From Chloroflexota bacterium (GTDB lineage Bacteria > Chloroflexota > Dehalococcoidia > SM23-28-2): a DNA stretch of 5,833 bases. The stretch spans positions 1 to 5,833 of the forward strand of contig JAUYDU010000334.1 in NCBI GenBank assembly GCA_030691665.1, given 5' to 3'. The position numbers and the translations under genes are program-made. Below the pieces are notes generated by a model, which saw only the letters and a program-made list of their open reading frames with translations, was not told the origin of the DNA and made no database searches. Positions 5,762 through 5,833 of the stretch are shown here, one piece after another; within the stretch, counting starts at the first letter, position 1, and each line of letters begins with the position of its first letter.

Positions 5762-5833
5762 ATGAATCGGGTTCTGAAAGTGGTCGCAGCAGCGCTCATG
5801 ATGATGTGCCTCGTGTCTGCTCCGCTGGGCGGA
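5762..5833 (+). CDS. Gene 5 (partial): start of another exported protein
   Basis: Only the first 24 codons are in the window and the frame runs off the right edge. They encode MNRVLKVVAAALMMMCLVSA followed by PLGG. This has the basic N-terminus and hydrophobic core of a Sec signal peptide, with a likely VSA cleavage site. A good SD stands 10 nt upstream. Cys16 has no lipobox context (MMMC), so a lipoprotein is unlikely. The mature product cannot be identified. It may continue the surface-protein cluster. Confidence 0.7.
   Translation, partial: MNRVLKVVAAALMMMCLVSAPLGG

Overview
The window reads as a four-gene, same-strand block of exported surface proteins, followed by a terminator hairpin and the start of a fifth exported protein. 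The DNA is GC-rich (low 60s % by eye). Start sites carry strong Shine-Dalgarno sequences, including one 11-nt match to the 16S rRNA 3' end. Together with InlB-type, BIG2-like, MBG and YDG surface domains, this suggests a high-GC Bacillota (Firmicutes; Clostridia-like) bacterium. That assignment is an inference: there is no rRNA or housekeeping gene here to settle it.

Layout. Positions 1-369 hold no convincing gene; this is the leader of the first gene, ending in a small hairpin, a 13-nt motif and the strong SD. Gene 1 (370-888) is a 172-aa Ala/Thr-rich secreted protein. Gene 2 (969-2195) is a 408-aa protein with a signal peptide, an N-terminal beta-sandwich, two InlB-like repeats, a BIG2-like domain and a C-terminal membrane anchor. 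Gene 3 (2219-3793) is a secreted subtilase with an intact Asp/His/Asn/Ser set and an extra beta-rich domain between propeptide and catalytic domain. Gene 4 (3872-5542) is a secreted multidomain protein: two nearly identical InlB-like repeats, two MBG domains, one YDG domain and a distinct 100-aa C-terminal module. A 17-bp hairpin lies at 5598-5636. Gene 5 begins at 5762 and is cut by the window end.

How they may work together (inference). All five products carry export signals. Genes 2 and 4 share the InlB-like repeat, and the insert in the gene 3 protease resembles the gene 1 protein. Genes 1 and 4 share a 13-nt leader motif at exactly the same distance from their start codons. A reasonable hypothesis is a cell-surface or matrix assembly: gene 1 as abundant subunit, gene 2 as membrane-held partner, gene 3 as processing protease and gene 4 as adhesin or stalk. 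It is loosely reminiscent of WxL or TasA-type systems but is not an obvious member of either. No CRISPR, tRNA, rRNA, transposase or phage gene was seen.
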